From contig CANNCQ010000002.1 in the NCBI GenBank assembly GCA_947503135.1, positions 90,793 to 154,792 on the forward strand: a stretch of 64,000 nucleotides of DNA, given 5' to 3'. The notes below the pieces were generated by a model. The model was not told where the DNA came from. It ran no database searches and saw only the letters and a program-made list of their open reading frames with translations. Of the stretch, positions 43,125 to 53,444 are shown one piece after another; the first letter of the stretch is position 1, and every line of letters starts with the position of its first letter. The stretch is from an uncultured Aquimarina sp. (GTDB lineage: Bacteria > Bacteroidota > Bacteroidia > Flavobacteriales > Flavobacteriaceae). Made by a program: the position numbers and the translations under genes.

Positions 43125-44684
43125 CTATGTATTCTGTTTATTATGCCCTATAGCTTTTAGGTATTTACTAATTTCAACTTTAACTTTTGGAGCAAGTATT
43201 ACTAAACCAATCATGTTAGGAAAAACAATCGCAAAAAACATAGCATCAGAAAATGAAATAACAGAGTCTAAACTAGAAGAGGCACCTATTACAATAAAAA
43301 TTAAAAATAAAATTTTATATACTTTATCAGCAACTTTTCCTTTTCCAAATAAATAAGTAAATCCTTGTAAGCCATAGTAAGACCACGATAACATGGTAGA
43401 GAAGGCAAATAAAATAACCGCAATAGTAAGTGCGTATGAAAAGTTAGGAATGGCCTTTTCAAATACTAAAGAGGTTAATTCTACTCCTCCCAAACTCTCA
43501 CCGGTAGCATTTAATATAACCGAAGAGCCGTCTACAGCACCGTAGTTAAATAAATTTTCTTTTAAATTCATAACCACAATAACCAAAGCCGACATTGTAC
43601 AAATAATTACAGTATCTACAAATGGACCAATAGAAGCAACTATACCTTCACTGGCAGGGAAACGTGTTTTTACAGCTGCATGTGCTATTGCAGCAGACCC
43701 TGCACCAGCTTCGTTAGAGAAAATCGCACGTTGAAAACCGGTAATCATCACTCCAATAAAGCCACCTAAAGCGGCATTAGAAGAAAAAGCAGCAGTTACT
43801 ATTTTAGTTATAGCTTGAGGTAATAAATTAATATTCATTAATAAAATTAGTAATCCAGCACCCACATATATTAGTCCCATAAAAGGAACTATTTTTTCAG
43901 TGACCTTACCTATACGTTTTATCCCTCCAATAATTACAACTCCTACTAAAGCAGCGAGTACTATACCTATGCCAAATTTAGAATCTACATTTAATAATTG
44001 ACTAGCCTGAGAAGCAGCCTGGTTTGCTTGAAACATGTTTCCTGCTCCAAATGAGCTTCCTACTATCATAATAGCGAAAAATCCAGCTAATATTTTTCCT
44101 AATAGCCCCATTTTTTCTTCAGCTAATCCTTTTTTTAAGTAATACATAGGGCCTCCGTAAATTTTACCATTTTCGCCAACTTCGCGATATTTCACTCCTA
44201 ACGTAGCTTCTACTAATTTAGAAGACATTCCCAAAAAGCCAGCTAATACCATCCAAACAGTAGCGCCAGGACCACCTAATGCAATAGCAACTGCTACTCC
44301 AGCAATATTACCTAAACCAACTGTTGCCGATAAGGCTGCTGTTAGTGCTTGAAAGTGGGTTACTTCTCCAATTACTTCTTCGGTATTATTAGTAGCTTCA
44401 ACACTATCATATTTACCACGAGCAGCATTAATAGCAACCCCAATAAGTCTAATATTAGCAAACTTGTTATAAATAGTGAAAAATATTGCTCCACTTAGTA
44501 ATACTAGAATTACTATGGGTACATTTTTTCCAGCTATTGATATTGGAAAAAATATATAATGACCTAGCCATTCCGCAGCAGGGGCTACATAGGTATCAAT
44601 TTTTTGATCGATGGTTTTAGGCTCTTGGCAAAAAGCCGAAATACTAAAGAATAAAGAACAAATAAAGGAAATGTATTTTTTCAT
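43125..44684 (-). CDS. Sodium:alanine symporter, AGCS family
   Basis: 519 residues with about eleven membrane helices. Family motifs: FQALTAALSATVGLGNIAGV and AIALGGPGATVWMVLAGFLG in the first half, ERGVGSAAI-like NEAGAGSAAIAHAA and the GGxIxG region later. It imports alanine, glycine or a related amino acid with Na+. An N-terminal signal-like segment (SFICSLFFSISAFC) precedes the first helix, which is common in Bacteroidota AGCS. It lies 13 bases after the potassium channel gene. Confidence 0.92.
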   Translation of the reverse strand: MKKYISFICSLFFSISAFCQEPKTIDQKIDTYVAPAAEWLGHYIFFPISIAGKNVPIVILVLLSGAIFFTIYNKFANIRLIGVAINAARGKYDSVEATNNTEEVIGEVTHFQALTAALSATVGLGNIAGVAVAIALGGPGATVWMVLAGFLGMSSKLVEATLGVKYREVGENGKIYGGPMYYLKKGLAEEKMGLLGKILAGFFAIMIVGSSFGAGNMFQANQAASQASQLLNVDSKFGIGIVLAALVGVVIIGGIKRIGKVTEKIVPFMGLIYVGAGLLILLMNINLLPQAITKIVTAAFSSNAALGGFIGVMITGFQRAIFSNEAGAGSAAIAHAAVKTRFPASEGIVASIGPFVDTVIICTMSALVIVVMNLKENLFNYGAVDGSSVILNATGESLGGVELTSLVFEKAIPNFSYALTIAVILFAFSTMLSWSYYGLQGFTYLFGKGKVADKVYKILFLIFIVIGASSSLDSVISFSDAMFFAIVFPNMIGLVILAPKVKVEISKYLKAIGHNKQNT

Positions 44685-44697
44685 AGTAAAGTGTTGC

Positions 44698-45714
44698 TTA
44701 TGTAGTGATGTGGTAAATTTTATTTAATTTTTGTATTTGCTTAGCATCTCCTAAAACTATAATTCGTGACTTATGTTCTAGTGGTTGATTGGCATCAGGA
44801 TTAACAATATATTTTCCTTCAGGGGATTTGTATCCAATTATGGTGCAACCACTTCGCGATCGAACATCTAAATTAATGATGGATTGATTTTCTTTGCCTT
44901 TAGTAAGTTTATCGGAAGGAATTTCTTCAATATTCACCGAGCCATCACCCACTAAGGAAATGTTATCTAAAAATTCAATTAAATCGGGTACAACTACTAG
45001 CGATGCCATGTGGTCGCCACCAATTCGGTTAGGCATAATCACATTATCGGCACCTGCTAATTTTAATTTTCTGTAAGAAGATGGTTTAGCTGCCCTACTT
45101 ATAATTTTTAATTCTTTATTCATTTGTCTTGCCGAAAGGACTATAAATAAATTGTCGGCATCTTCTGGCAATGTACATATTACCGTAGTTGCTTTATAAA
45201 TACCTGCTTTTTTTAGTACTTCATCATCTATGGCATCTCCCCAAATCATGGGTAAATTTTCAGCATTATACCTGTCTACAATTTCTTTTTCTGCTTCAAC
45301 AATTACGAAGTTTTTTTTATGAGCTAATAATTTTTGAGCTACTTGTTTGCCATTTCGACCATAGCCACATATAATAATATGATTTTCGAAAGCTGAAATC
45401 ATTTTTTTTACTTTTCTACGGTTAATTAATCTTGGGTTACTTTGTACAACAATATACTCCGTTATTACGGAAAGAGAAAATGCTATTATGGCAAGGCTAG
45501 TTAAAATTAAGAAGACAGTGAACAATTTGGCACTATCGTCTAAAGGGGTAACTTCTCCATAACCTACGGTTGCTATGGTTATAACTGTCATGTATAATGA
45601 GTCTACCCAGTTATAGCCTGCAATAGTTCTATAACCCAATACTCCAATAAAAAGTAAAACAATTAGCAAAGCAATTGCTAAATAAAACTTGTTTTTAAGG
45701 AGTTTTTTAATCAT
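44698..45714 (-). CDS. Two-helix potassium channel with RCK domains
   Basis: 338 residues. Two membrane helices (about 12-32 and 65-87) flank the pore loop with selectivity filter TVGYGE (49-54). A TrkA-N/RCK domain begins near 112 with HIIICGYGRNGKQVAQKLL, the Rossmann glycine motif, and a TrkA-C domain lies near the end (SRSGCTIIGYKSPEGKYIV). It is a ligand-gated K+ channel of the MthK/Kch-like type, presumably nucleotide or Ca2+ controlled. The gene starts 3 bases after the PspC gene and continues into the AGCS gene. Confidence 0.93.
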   Translation of the reverse strand: MIKKLLKNKFYLAIALLIVLLFIGVLGYRTIAGYNWVDSLYMTVITIATVGYGEVTPLDDSAKLFTVFLILTSLAIIAFSLSVITEYIVVQSNPRLINRRKVKKMISAFENHIIICGYGRNGKQVAQKLLAHKKNFVIVEAEKEIVDRYNAENLPMIWGDAIDDEVLKKAGIYKATTVICTLPEDADNLFIVLSARQMNKELKIISRAAKPSSYRKLKLAGADNVIMPNRIGGDHMASLVVVPDLIEFLDNISLVGDGSVNIEEIPSDKLTKGKENQSIINLDVRSRSGCTIIGYKSPEGKYIVNPDANQPLEHKSRIIVLGDAKQIQKLNKIYHITT

Positions 45715-45717
45715 AAA

Positions 45718-45936
45718 TTAAATATCAAAAACTGAAGTTCGTTTGGTGTAGATTAAGTCTTTTAAACGTAACCAAAATGCCAAGGTAAGGTATATAAAAA
45801 AACCAATGCCAGCAGTGGCGAAAGTGGCATAAACAAAAAAGATACGGACATTTTTGGTTCGCATTCCTAAGCGATCAGCCAAGCGGGCGCAAACATAAAA
45901 ACCGTGGCGTTCAAAAAAGTGTCTTAAATTATACAT
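45718..45936 (-). CDS. PspC domain protein
   Basis: 72 residues with one PspC domain: FYVCARLADRLGMRTKNVRI (amphipathic, cytoplasmic) followed by one membrane helix, FFVYATFATAGIGFFIYLTL. PspC is a membrane-stress sensor partner of PspA in enterics; small free-standing versions are common in Bacteroidota, with an unclear partner here. The 3-base gap to the channel gene predicts a shared mRNA and possibly a stress link for channel expression. Confidence 0.85.
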   Translation of the reverse strand: MYNLRHFFERHGFYVCARLADRLGMRTKNVRIFFVYATFATAGIGFFIYLTLAFWLRLKDLIYTKRTSVFDI

Positions 45937-45985
45937 AAGAGTTGAGTTGCAAACAAAAATAAGCTTTTTAAGGGCTTATAGAAAA

Positions 45986-47263
45986 TTAATTGCCTTTCAA
46001 TAATTCAAACCCAATAGCACATTTTAAACATAAATTAGAGTCACAATATTCTTTTTTTAATTGAATTGCAGCTTGTGATTCCATTGCGTTTTTTAGGAGT
46101 AATTTTTCTTCTTTAAAACGAGATACAATTGAATTTTTTTCGGAACGAATAGAAGAAATAAGGTTTAATAAATTATTTCCAACTTCTTTATTATTCGTTT
46201 TAGCATAGTAAAATTGTAAGGGAATAATAGCGTTAATAATTAATATGTCAATAAAAGAATCGGTGGTTGTTTTAGCTGTTTTTTTTGATTCCTTTCCAAA
46301 ATTATAATGTGTTTTCCAATAAATGGAAGTAGCCGATTTAAACAGTTTATTAAGAATTTTAGGGTTAAATTCTTCTTTGATTACAGCAAATAATTGAGGA
46401 TGATTTGCTAATAGTTGAGCTAATTGAGCCAATCTTATAGTAGGAAAATTTGTGGGTCTGAGTCTAAAAAACTGTAGTTCTAAACCAAGTAAAGGTGTTA
46501 ATTTATATTTATGCTTTAAGTATTTGTATTCTTGTTGTAACGAAACATAATAGAAATCATCTAAGTCACCGTTTAATAAATTTGCTTGACCGAAAAGAAG
46601 GGCTTCTATTTGAATAATAGAGGTTGTTTTTTGTAAAACACTGAATGGAATACTTTTTATAATATTGAGAAAGTGCATACCGTTATTGTTGCCTCCATAG
46701 TATTTTGCTATAATGCTAAAACAGGTAGCTTCCCAATGACTATTTAGCGAATTAAATACGGTTGCTATATGTTTGGATTTAGAATTTAATCTTTCAAAGT
46801 AAAGGCGTTCTAACCAATTATTAAGGGTAAAGGCTGATACCTTTTCAAGTTGATTAGAACAATTTATCCAATTAGTAGAGCCATTAATAAGATTTTTATA
46901 TTGTTGAAGAGTTTTAACTAAAGTTATATTTTGAAGTGTTAATGTTGGAATAGGGGAATTATTTTTTCGATAAACCTCTACATCATGCTCCCAAACTACA
47001 TGTAAAATTACATTTTCGTATGCGCTATCGTTTTGATGGTTATGTGCATACCAATCGCTAGACTTTAAATGAATTTCAATATTACCAGCCCATTTTTGAG
47101 AATTAATAATTAGTTGAGCATTGAAAAAATCAGGACCTGAATTTTCAGTGTTGTGATAACCGTTACTGATTATTTCTATCGGTTCATTTGCTGTAGTGTG
47201 TAGCGAGTATGGGCTATCTATTTTTAGAAACTTCCATACATAGTGTAAAAAATCTTCTTTCAT
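45986..47263 (-). CDS. DUF2851 family protein
   Basis: 425 residues. MKEDFLHYVWKFLKIDS at the start and NTENSGPDFFNAQLIINSQKWAGNIEIHLKSSDW in the first domain are characteristic of DUF2851. The C-terminal LCLKCAIGFELLKGN ends with a CxxC motif that may bind metal. Cytoplasmic, no membrane helix. A nuclease- or carbohydrate-related role has been guessed for the family, but I see no catalytic motif. Single leftward gene. Confidence 0.85.
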   Translation of the reverse strand: MKEDFLHYVWKFLKIDSPYSLHTTANEPIEIISNGYHNTENSGPDFFNAQLIINSQKWAGNIEIHLKSSDWYAHNHQNDSAYENVILHVVWEHDVEVYRKNNSPIPTLTLQNITLVKTLQQYKNLINGSTNWINCSNQLEKVSAFTLNNWLERLYFERLNSKSKHIATVFNSLNSHWEATCFSIIAKYYGGNNNGMHFLNIIKSIPFSVLQKTTSIIQIEALLFGQANLLNGDLDDFYYVSLQQEYKYLKHKYKLTPLLGLELQFFRLRPTNFPTIRLAQLAQLLANHPQLFAVIKEEFNPKILNKLFKSATSIYWKTHYNFGKESKKTAKTTTDSFIDILIINAIIPLQFYYAKTNNKEVGNNLLNLISSIRSEKNSIVSRFKEEKLLLKNAMESQAAIQLKKEYCDSNLCLKCAIGFELLKGN

Positions 47264-47327
47264 AAAAGATACTTTAAGTATCTAATATATTGATTTTTAG
47301 AATATTATGTATTTTTAATTCGTTAAA

Positions 47328-47879
47328 TTATATCCATTTTGTAATACTAGAATCTAAAGGGGATGTTTTTGGAGCAATTGATTTTACTACATGGCCTTTT
47401 TCATCAATTAAAAATTTTTGAAAATTCCATTTTATAGAGGAGTCTATTACTCCGTTATATATTTTCTTCGTTAAAAACTGATATATTTTGGCTTGATTTC
47501 TTCCTTTAACGCTCACTTTAGCCATCATAGGAAATGTTACACCGTAATTTTTTTCACAAAAAACAGCTATGTTATCACTGTTGCCAGGCTCTTGAAATAA
47601 AAAATTATTTGCAGGAAATCCAATTATCGTAAAATTTTGATCTCTATAAGTATCATACAGTTTTTGTAGCTGTTTGTATTGTGGTGTTAATCCACATTTA
47701 GAAGCGGTATTTACTATTAATATTTTTTTACCCTTTAAGGTTGAAAAATCAAAAGTGTTTCCGTATAAATCATCAACTTTAAATTGATAAATAGATTGTT
47801 TTCCCTTACTAACGGTTAATTTATTTTGGGCTGCAGGCTCAGAAGTGCCAAAAATAGATTTTAATAAAGTACAAAACAT
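47328..47879 (-). CDS. Glutathione peroxidase-like thiol peroxidase
   Basis: 183 residues with a short N-terminal extension, then the thioredoxin-like GPx fold. Peroxidatic Cys62 lies in NTASKCGLTPQY (cysteine, not selenocysteine). The next box reads FPANNFLFQEPG, with Asn instead of the Gln of the classical tetrad, a change I recall as common in Bacteroidota. WNFQKFLIDEKG carries Trp and Asn. FCEKNYGVTFP is also conserved. It reduces peroxides, probably with thioredoxin. The N-terminus (MFCTLLKSIFGTSEPAAQ) might be a weak lipoprotein or anchor signal, but I consider it cytoplasmic. Confidence 0.9.
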   Translation of the reverse strand: MFCTLLKSIFGTSEPAAQNKLTVSKGKQSIYQFKVDDLYGNTFDFSTLKGKKILIVNTASKCGLTPQYKQLQKLYDTYRDQNFTIIGFPANNFLFQEPGNSDNIAVFCEKNYGVTFPMMAKVSVKGRNQAKIYQFLTKKIYNGVIDSSIKWNFQKFLIDEKGHVVKSIAPKTSPLDSSITKWI

Positions 47880-47966
47880 AAATAATAAAATTTACTGAAT
47901 AATTCATTTAAAGTTAAATTCAAATCAAACAAATTAGTGTTTAACTACTTATAAAATTATCACAAC

Positions 47967-49664
47967 TTATGCGACTAAGTTATCGTTGTTTTTACTAATG
48001 GTTTGTATTGCTATTGCTAAAACAATAACTAATAAGCATCCAATAAGGTTTAACCATAAAAAAGGAAGGCTAATTACATTAAAATGGATTAATCCATACA
48101 CTACCATTATAATTACTTGTGTAATAAGTGCAGCTGTAAAAACAGCATTACTTTTTATGTAGTTAATAAAAAAAGCAAGTAGAAATATACCTAAAATATT
48201 ACCATAAAAAATAGAGCCTATAATATTAACTAACTGAATTAGGTTTTCGAATAAGCTAGCAAAACAAGCTACAAAAATGGCTAATATGCCCCATAGAAAA
48301 GTAAAAGTTTTAGTCATTTTTACTAAATGATTTTCATCTTTATTTTCGGTTAAATTTCGCTTGTATAAATCTATGGCAGTAGTAGAGCCTAAAGCATTTA
48401 ATTCTGATGCAGTAGATGACATGGCGGCACTCAAAATAACGGCTAGTAAAAGGCCTATAAGGCCGTGAGGCAAATTGTTTAATATAAAATGTATAAATAC
48501 ATAGTCCTTGTCATTTTTTTCCTCCTCAGGTGCTGCTTGCTCAATAATAGCTTTCGCTTTATTTCTTAAATCTAAATCTTGATTTGTATAGTTTTGGAGT
48601 AGCGAAAGGGTAGTGCTATTATTGGTGTCTTCAACAAACTTTAAAGAAGTTTGTTTTTTAGAATTTTGTAAAGCAGTAAGTTCTTGTTTGATTTCTTGAT
48701 ATTCTTTTTTGTAAGAAGATTTCTCAACAGCTATTTCGGCCATTGGGTTAAAATGTAATGGAGCAGGGTTAAATTGGTAAAATACAAATACCATTACCCC
48801 AACTAACAATATAAAAAATTGCATAGGAATTTTTAAGGCTCCGTTAAATAGCAATCCCATTTGCATTTCTCTAATATTTTTTCCAGAAAGGTAACGCTGT
48901 ACTTGACTTTGATCAGTTCCGAAATAGGATAGCATTAAAAAAGTACCGCCAATTAATCCACTCCAAACGGTATATCGATTACTAAAATCGAATGAAAAAT
49001 CTAATAAATTCATTTTACCATTAGCACCTGCTAAACTCAATGCTTTACTAAATGTTACTTGTTCGGGTAGTTTATCTAAAATTAAAAAGAAGGCAATAAA
49101 CATCCCTAAAAAAATTACTGCCATTTGCTGTTTTTGAGTAACACTAACAGCTTTTGTTCCTCCAGAAACAGTATATAGTATTACGATAATTCCAATACCA
49201 ATATTTAACAGGGTTAAATCCCAACCTAGTGCTGCTGACAAAATTATTGCGGGGGCGTAAATTGTAATACCTGCTGCTAAACTACGCTGAATCAAAAATA
49301 AAACAGCAGCTAGGGTTCTTGTTTTTAAGTCGAACCTGCTTTCCAAAAATTCGTAGGCGGTATATACTTTTAGTTTGTGATAAATAGGTATAAATACTAA
49401 GCATATAATAACCATGGCTATGGGTAAGCCAAAATAAAACTGTACAAATCCCATTCCGCTGTAAAAACCTTGCCCTGTAGTAGATAAAAAAGTAATGGCA
49501 CTTGCTTGAGTTGCCATTACTGAAAGTCCGACAGTCCACCATTTAGAGGTGTTTCCACCTCTAATATAATCTTCTACACCACTATTTTTTCGAGTTTGAT
49601 ATATTCCGTAAACGACTATAAAAACTAATGTTGCTATTAATATAGCCCAATCAATGAATTTCAT
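47967..49664 (-). CDS. Sodium:solute symporter (SSS family)
   Basis: 565 residues from the ATG at 49664 (a TTG nine bases upstream is ignored). About thirteen membrane helices; the family regions GLSVMATQASAITFLSTTGQ, TVSGGTKAVSVTQKQQ and SAAMSSTASELNAL are clear. A soluble insertion (about 308-380) with a charged, coiled-coil-like stretch occurs between helices, a feature of some Bacteroidota SSS carriers. The solute is unknown; sialic acid, sugar or amino acid carriers share the fold. It lies 101 bases after the PIG-L gene and may be cotranscribed. Confidence 0.9.
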   Translation of the reverse strand: MKFIDWAILIATLVFIVVYGIYQTRKNSGVEDYIRGGNTSKWWTVGLSVMATQASAITFLSTTGQGFYSGMGFVQFYFGLPIAMVIICLVFIPIYHKLKVYTAYEFLESRFDLKTRTLAAVLFLIQRSLAAGITIYAPAIILSAALGWDLTLLNIGIGIIVILYTVSGGTKAVSVTQKQQMAVIFLGMFIAFFLILDKLPEQVTFSKALSLAGANGKMNLLDFSFDFSNRYTVWSGLIGGTFLMLSYFGTDQSQVQRYLSGKNIREMQMGLLFNGALKIPMQFFILLVGVMVFVFYQFNPAPLHFNPMAEIAVEKSSYKKEYQEIKQELTALQNSKKQTSLKFVEDTNNSTTLSLLQNYTNQDLDLRNKAKAIIEQAAPEEEKNDKDYVFIHFILNNLPHGLIGLLLAVILSAAMSSTASELNALGSTTAIDLYKRNLTENKDENHLVKMTKTFTFLWGILAIFVACFASLFENLIQLVNIIGSIFYGNILGIFLLAFFINYIKSNAVFTAALITQVIIMVVYGLIHFNVISLPFLWLNLIGCLLVIVLAIAIQTISKNNDNLVA

Positions 49665-49765
49665 ACTAAGCAAAAGTGTTCATTAATAAATAGAAAATAA
49701 TAAAGTAAGCAACATTTACTAATAAGATTATAGTGTAACTTTTTTTCCAAAGGTATTTTGGGGAC

Positions 49766-52297
49766 TTATTCATTTTTTAACGAGTTGTTTTTTCCTATGG
49801 AAAGCATATTTGCAAATAGTTTATAAGCTCCTGGGACACCTGCAGGGAGTTCTCTAAAAAAGCTTAATCCGGTGTATATATAATGCCCTTTTCCATAATT
49901 AGCAACTAATAAACTTCCTAGTTTTTTATCCTCACCTTCGTCGTTCATAGAAAATAACGGGACGTACTGCCTTGACCATTTTTTTGGGAAATATAAGCCA
50001 CGTTCTTGAGTCCAGCCTTCAAAATCTTTAACAGTAATTTTGTTAGGAAAATTAATCAATGAATGATTAGGATTTAATATCGTTACCTCACTATTTTCAT
50101 CAGTAACTCGATCTCTTGATAACTCTAATTCAAAAGGAGCTTTGATATCAAGTTTTTTTCTTCTAGGTACGGTGTTGTATTGAGTAATTAATGTCCCTCC
50201 ATTTTTTACATAATCTAATAAAAGTGTTTGTTTTGAATTTATTTCGGGAACCACATTATACGCTCTGATTCCTATAACCACAGCATCGTATTTTTCAAGT
50301 TCTTTTGCAGTGATTGATTTTAGATCTATAATTTTTACGTTGTAGCCTATCTGTTCAAGACTTTCAGGAATGGCATCTCCTGCTCCTTGAATGTAACCGA
50401 TAGATTTCCCTTTTTGTTTAATATTTAAACGAACTACTTTACTTTTTGAAGGCAACAATAAGGTTTGCAATGGGATGTGATCGTAGTTTACCTGTACCAT
50501 TTCCTTTTTGTAGTCTTTTCCTTCAAAAGAAACAGTTGGAATCAAGTACCCTTCATCTTCATTTTTTGGAGGGGTTACAGTAAATATAACATCGGCTGTT
50601 TGGTTTTTTTCTTTAAGTTCAAGGTCTATTTTTTCAGGACTAACTTTCCAACCTTTTGAGTGTTTCAAGAAAACAGTTCCTTTGAAATTAGCTTTATTAG
50701 CAGTAACTGTTACCGGAATTTGTTTAGGCAGGTCTTCTGAAAAAATAAATATTTTAGAAGCTACATTTACTGCTACAGGCGGCACTATTTCAAAGGGGGA
50801 ATAAACTTCGCCTTTTACTCGATCGTTGTATTTATATTGTATTGGTTTTTCAATAGATAGGGGAGTGCCTTCAATAAGAAGATCAAAACGAATTTTATTG
50901 TTTATTGGAGTTTCTGGTTTTCCAATAAGCTGTTGCTTATTTACGGTATACATACCCAATGAGTTAGGCTGTTTAAGCCAATAAGCAGAAGTAATTTTAA
51001 AGTCGTTACTAATATTAAATTGAGCCGTTTTTTTTATACCCTTATTGTTTTTTAAAACACTATTTACAACAATTTTTTGATTGTTTGTTGTAATAGTCGC
51101 TCCTTTTAATTCGATAGAAATATCACTTCGATTGATGGCTTCAATAGTTAAGTTTACCTGTTCTCCGTAAGTAGCTAAATTAATAGCTGTTATTCCTTCT
51201 AAATACAAGCCAGCACAAGAAAGTATTAAATTTTTGACTTCATTTGTTTTTATGTTTTTCCAATGAGTATTTGTAATATTTTGAATTTCCGCATAGGCTT
51301 TCATAAGTAAAGGAATACTAGCCGAAGGATTTTTAAAATCATAGTCCTTAATTATTTGATTAACCACTTTTTTAACAGTAGCTCCTCCTTTTACTCTATT
51401 CCAAGAAGTGTCAATACCTTCAAACATATCCCCATTGGAAGGCATAGTACCATTAATCAATTCAAAATAACTGTCATTAACACCTCTAGTTCCTGTGTTT
51501 CCAAAACCTTGGCATCGGTGTTGACTTCTACTTAATGCAGAAATTTCGGTATTTGAAAGCCCTAAACTAGGGTAATAAGTTCCTAAATCAAGACGTAGCA
51601 TATTTGACTTGTCAACACTTTCGAATTTTTCTTTGCTTCCGTAAAACCACCAAGAGGTATTAAAAAATTGACGTTTAGGTTGCCATGTATTTGTAAACTT
51701 TAATTGATTGCTAAATTGAGTTTTATCGTTGGCCAGTTCAAAAGCTTTTACACTTAACATAGCGCTAGATGTATGGTGACCGTGAGTAGTGCCAGGGGTA
51801 CGGTGATCAAAACGATTTATAATAATATCGGGTTGTAAAGTTCGTATAGCCCAAACCACATCACTTAAAACTTCTTCTTTATTCCATATTTTAAGAGTTT
51901 CGTTGGGGTGTTTTGAATATCCAAAATCATTGGCGCGAGAAAACCGTTGTTCGCCACCATCAGTAGCGCGAGCAGCTAATAGTTCTTGCGTACGAATAAC
52001 GCCTAACTTTTCACGTAACTCGGAGCCTATAAGATTTTGACCGCCATCACCACGAGTTAACGATAGGTACGCAGTACGCGCTTTTACAGCGTTTGCAAAA
52101 TAAGCTATTGCAGCGGTGTTTTCGTCGTCGGGATGCGCAGCTACGTATAATACAGTTCCTAAAAAATTAAGTTTTTTAAGATCTTCGTAAATTTCCGAAG
52201 CTGTTGGTTTTTTTGGTTGTAAAGTAATGCCTTGAGCATTCATTTTAATACCATTTAAACCAATAATAAGTAATAAAGTTATAATTGATTGATACAT
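49766..52297 (-). CDS. PIG-L family deacetylase, exported
   Basis: 843 residues with a signal peptide ending near NGIKMNAQ. The PIG-L/LmbE domain (about 45-300) has the zinc motif AHPDDEN and RGDGGQNLIG, then HHTSSAML with the third His. The C-terminal part (about 380-843) is beta-rich and ends in a Rossmann-like segment (DAVVIGIRAYNVVPEI). Large forms like this are typical of Bacteroidota. They deacetylate N-acetylglucosamine-type sugars; the substrate here is open. Proximity to the SSS carrier suggests uptake of a sugar derivative. Confidence 0.88.
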   Translation of the reverse strand: MYQSIITLLLIIGLNGIKMNAQGITLQPKKPTASEIYEDLKKLNFLGTVLYVAAHPDDENTAAIAYFANAVKARTAYLSLTRGDGGQNLIGSELREKLGVIRTQELLAARATDGGEQRFSRANDFGYSKHPNETLKIWNKEEVLSDVVWAIRTLQPDIIINRFDHRTPGTTHGHHTSSAMLSVKAFELANDKTQFSNQLKFTNTWQPKRQFFNTSWWFYGSKEKFESVDKSNMLRLDLGTYYPSLGLSNTEISALSRSQHRCQGFGNTGTRGVNDSYFELINGTMPSNGDMFEGIDTSWNRVKGGATVKKVVNQIIKDYDFKNPSASIPLLMKAYAEIQNITNTHWKNIKTNEVKNLILSCAGLYLEGITAINLATYGEQVNLTIEAINRSDISIELKGATITTNNQKIVVNSVLKNNKGIKKTAQFNISNDFKITSAYWLKQPNSLGMYTVNKQQLIGKPETPINNKIRFDLLIEGTPLSIEKPIQYKYNDRVKGEVYSPFEIVPPVAVNVASKIFIFSEDLPKQIPVTVTANKANFKGTVFLKHSKGWKVSPEKIDLELKEKNQTADVIFTVTPPKNEDEGYLIPTVSFEGKDYKKEMVQVNYDHIPLQTLLLPSKSKVVRLNIKQKGKSIGYIQGAGDAIPESLEQIGYNVKIIDLKSITAKELEKYDAVVIGIRAYNVVPEINSKQTLLLDYVKNGGTLITQYNTVPRRKKLDIKAPFELELSRDRVTDENSEVTILNPNHSLINFPNKITVKDFEGWTQERGLYFPKKWSRQYVPLFSMNDEGEDKKLGSLLVANYGKGHYIYTGLSFFRELPAGVPGAYKLFANMLSIGKNNSLKNE

Positions 52298-52379
52298 TAT
52301 ATTTGAGTGTGTTGAATGTACTCAAATATAGCTAAAATAAGGGCTAAGGTATTGTCGCTTTTAAATATTTTTAACGTTA

Positions 52380-53420
52380 TTACAAACTCTTTAAAGCATG
52401 AATCAACAGTTTATTTTCTTCGGGAGTACCAATGGTAAAACGTAAGGTATTTTCACAAAGTGCTTGAGTAGTTCGGTTACGAATTACAATTCCTTGATCT
52501 AATAATTGATTATAGCGCTTGGTAGCATTATCTACTTTTGCTAATACAAAATTAGCTTCGGATGAATAGATAGTTTCCACAAAAGCAATATTTTTTAAAG
52601 CCTCAACCAATACGATTCTCTCAGCTAAAATAGAGGCTATTTCATTTTCCACACTTTTGGTATCGAGTACACGCTCTAGTGCTTTTTGTTGCGTGAGTTC
52701 ATTAACATTATAAGGTGGTTTAATTTTATTTAGAACAGCTATGATTTCTGCGGAAGCAAAACATAAGCCCAAACGAATACCCGCTAAACCATAAGCTTTA
52801 GATAAGGTTTGCGTAATAATTAAATTCGGGTAATTATCAAGTTCAGAGATCCAACTTTCTTGATCTGAAAAATCGATGTAAGCTTCATCAATAACTACTA
52901 AACCATTAAAATTAATTAATAGATTTTTAATGCTTTCGCTGGAAATTAAATTGCCCGTAGGGTTATTGGGAGAACATATAAAAAGCAATTTAGAATTAGG
53001 TGTTGCCTTATCTAAAATAGCTTTTACGTTAGGTTGAAAATTGGGAAGTAATTCTATTTTACATTCTTCAATTTCATTAAGGTTAGCAAGTACGGTATAC
53101 ATGCCATAGGTAGGAGGTAGGGTTAAAACGTTGTCCTGCTTAGGCTCGCAAAAAGCTCTGAATAATAAATCCAATACTTCATCACTACCATTACCTAATA
53201 ATAATTGAGAAGGACTGATTTTTTTTTGTTCTGAAATTACTTGTTTTAGGTTTCGCTGCTGCGGATCGGGATACCGATTAACGCCATTATAAAAAGGATT
53301 TTCGTTGGCATCTAAAAACACCATTTTAGAGCCGTCGGAAACATATTCGTCACGTGCAGAACTGTAAGGCTTCATTGCCTTAACATTTTCACGAATTAAA
53401 TTATTTATATTGAATTGCAT
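52380..53420 (-). CDS. hisC: Histidinol-phosphate aminotransferase
   Basis: 346 residues, class II PLP aminotransferase fold. LLLGNGSDEVLDLLFRAF, CSPNNPTGNLIS and VVIDEAYIDF are followed by the PLP Lys208 in TLSKAYGLAGIRLG; RFTIGTPEEN lies near the end. It makes L-histidinol phosphate from imidazole-acetol phosphate. It is the third gene of hisG-hisD-hisC, 90 bases after hisD. No further his genes follow: the next gene is the PIG-L deacetylase. Confidence 0.95.
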   Translation of the reverse strand: MQFNINNLIRENVKAMKPYSSARDEYVSDGSKMVFLDANENPFYNGVNRYPDPQQRNLKQVISEQKKISPSQLLLGNGSDEVLDLLFRAFCEPKQDNVLTLPPTYGMYTVLANLNEIEECKIELLPNFQPNVKAILDKATPNSKLLFICSPNNPTGNLISSESIKNLLINFNGLVVIDEAYIDFSDQESWISELDNYPNLIITQTLSKAYGLAGIRLGLCFASAEIIAVLNKIKPPYNVNELTQQKALERVLDTKSVENEIASILAERIVLVEALKNIAFVETIYSSEANFVLAKVDNATKRYNQLLDQGIVIRNRTTQALCENTLRFTIGTPEENKLLIHALKSL

Positions 53421-53444
53421 TGTTTTTTCAGTATTGTATTGTAA

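Noticed and set aside
47328..47879. Selenocysteine in the glutathione peroxidase
   Set aside because: The active-site codon is for cysteine (SKCGLTPQ); there is no in-frame TGA.
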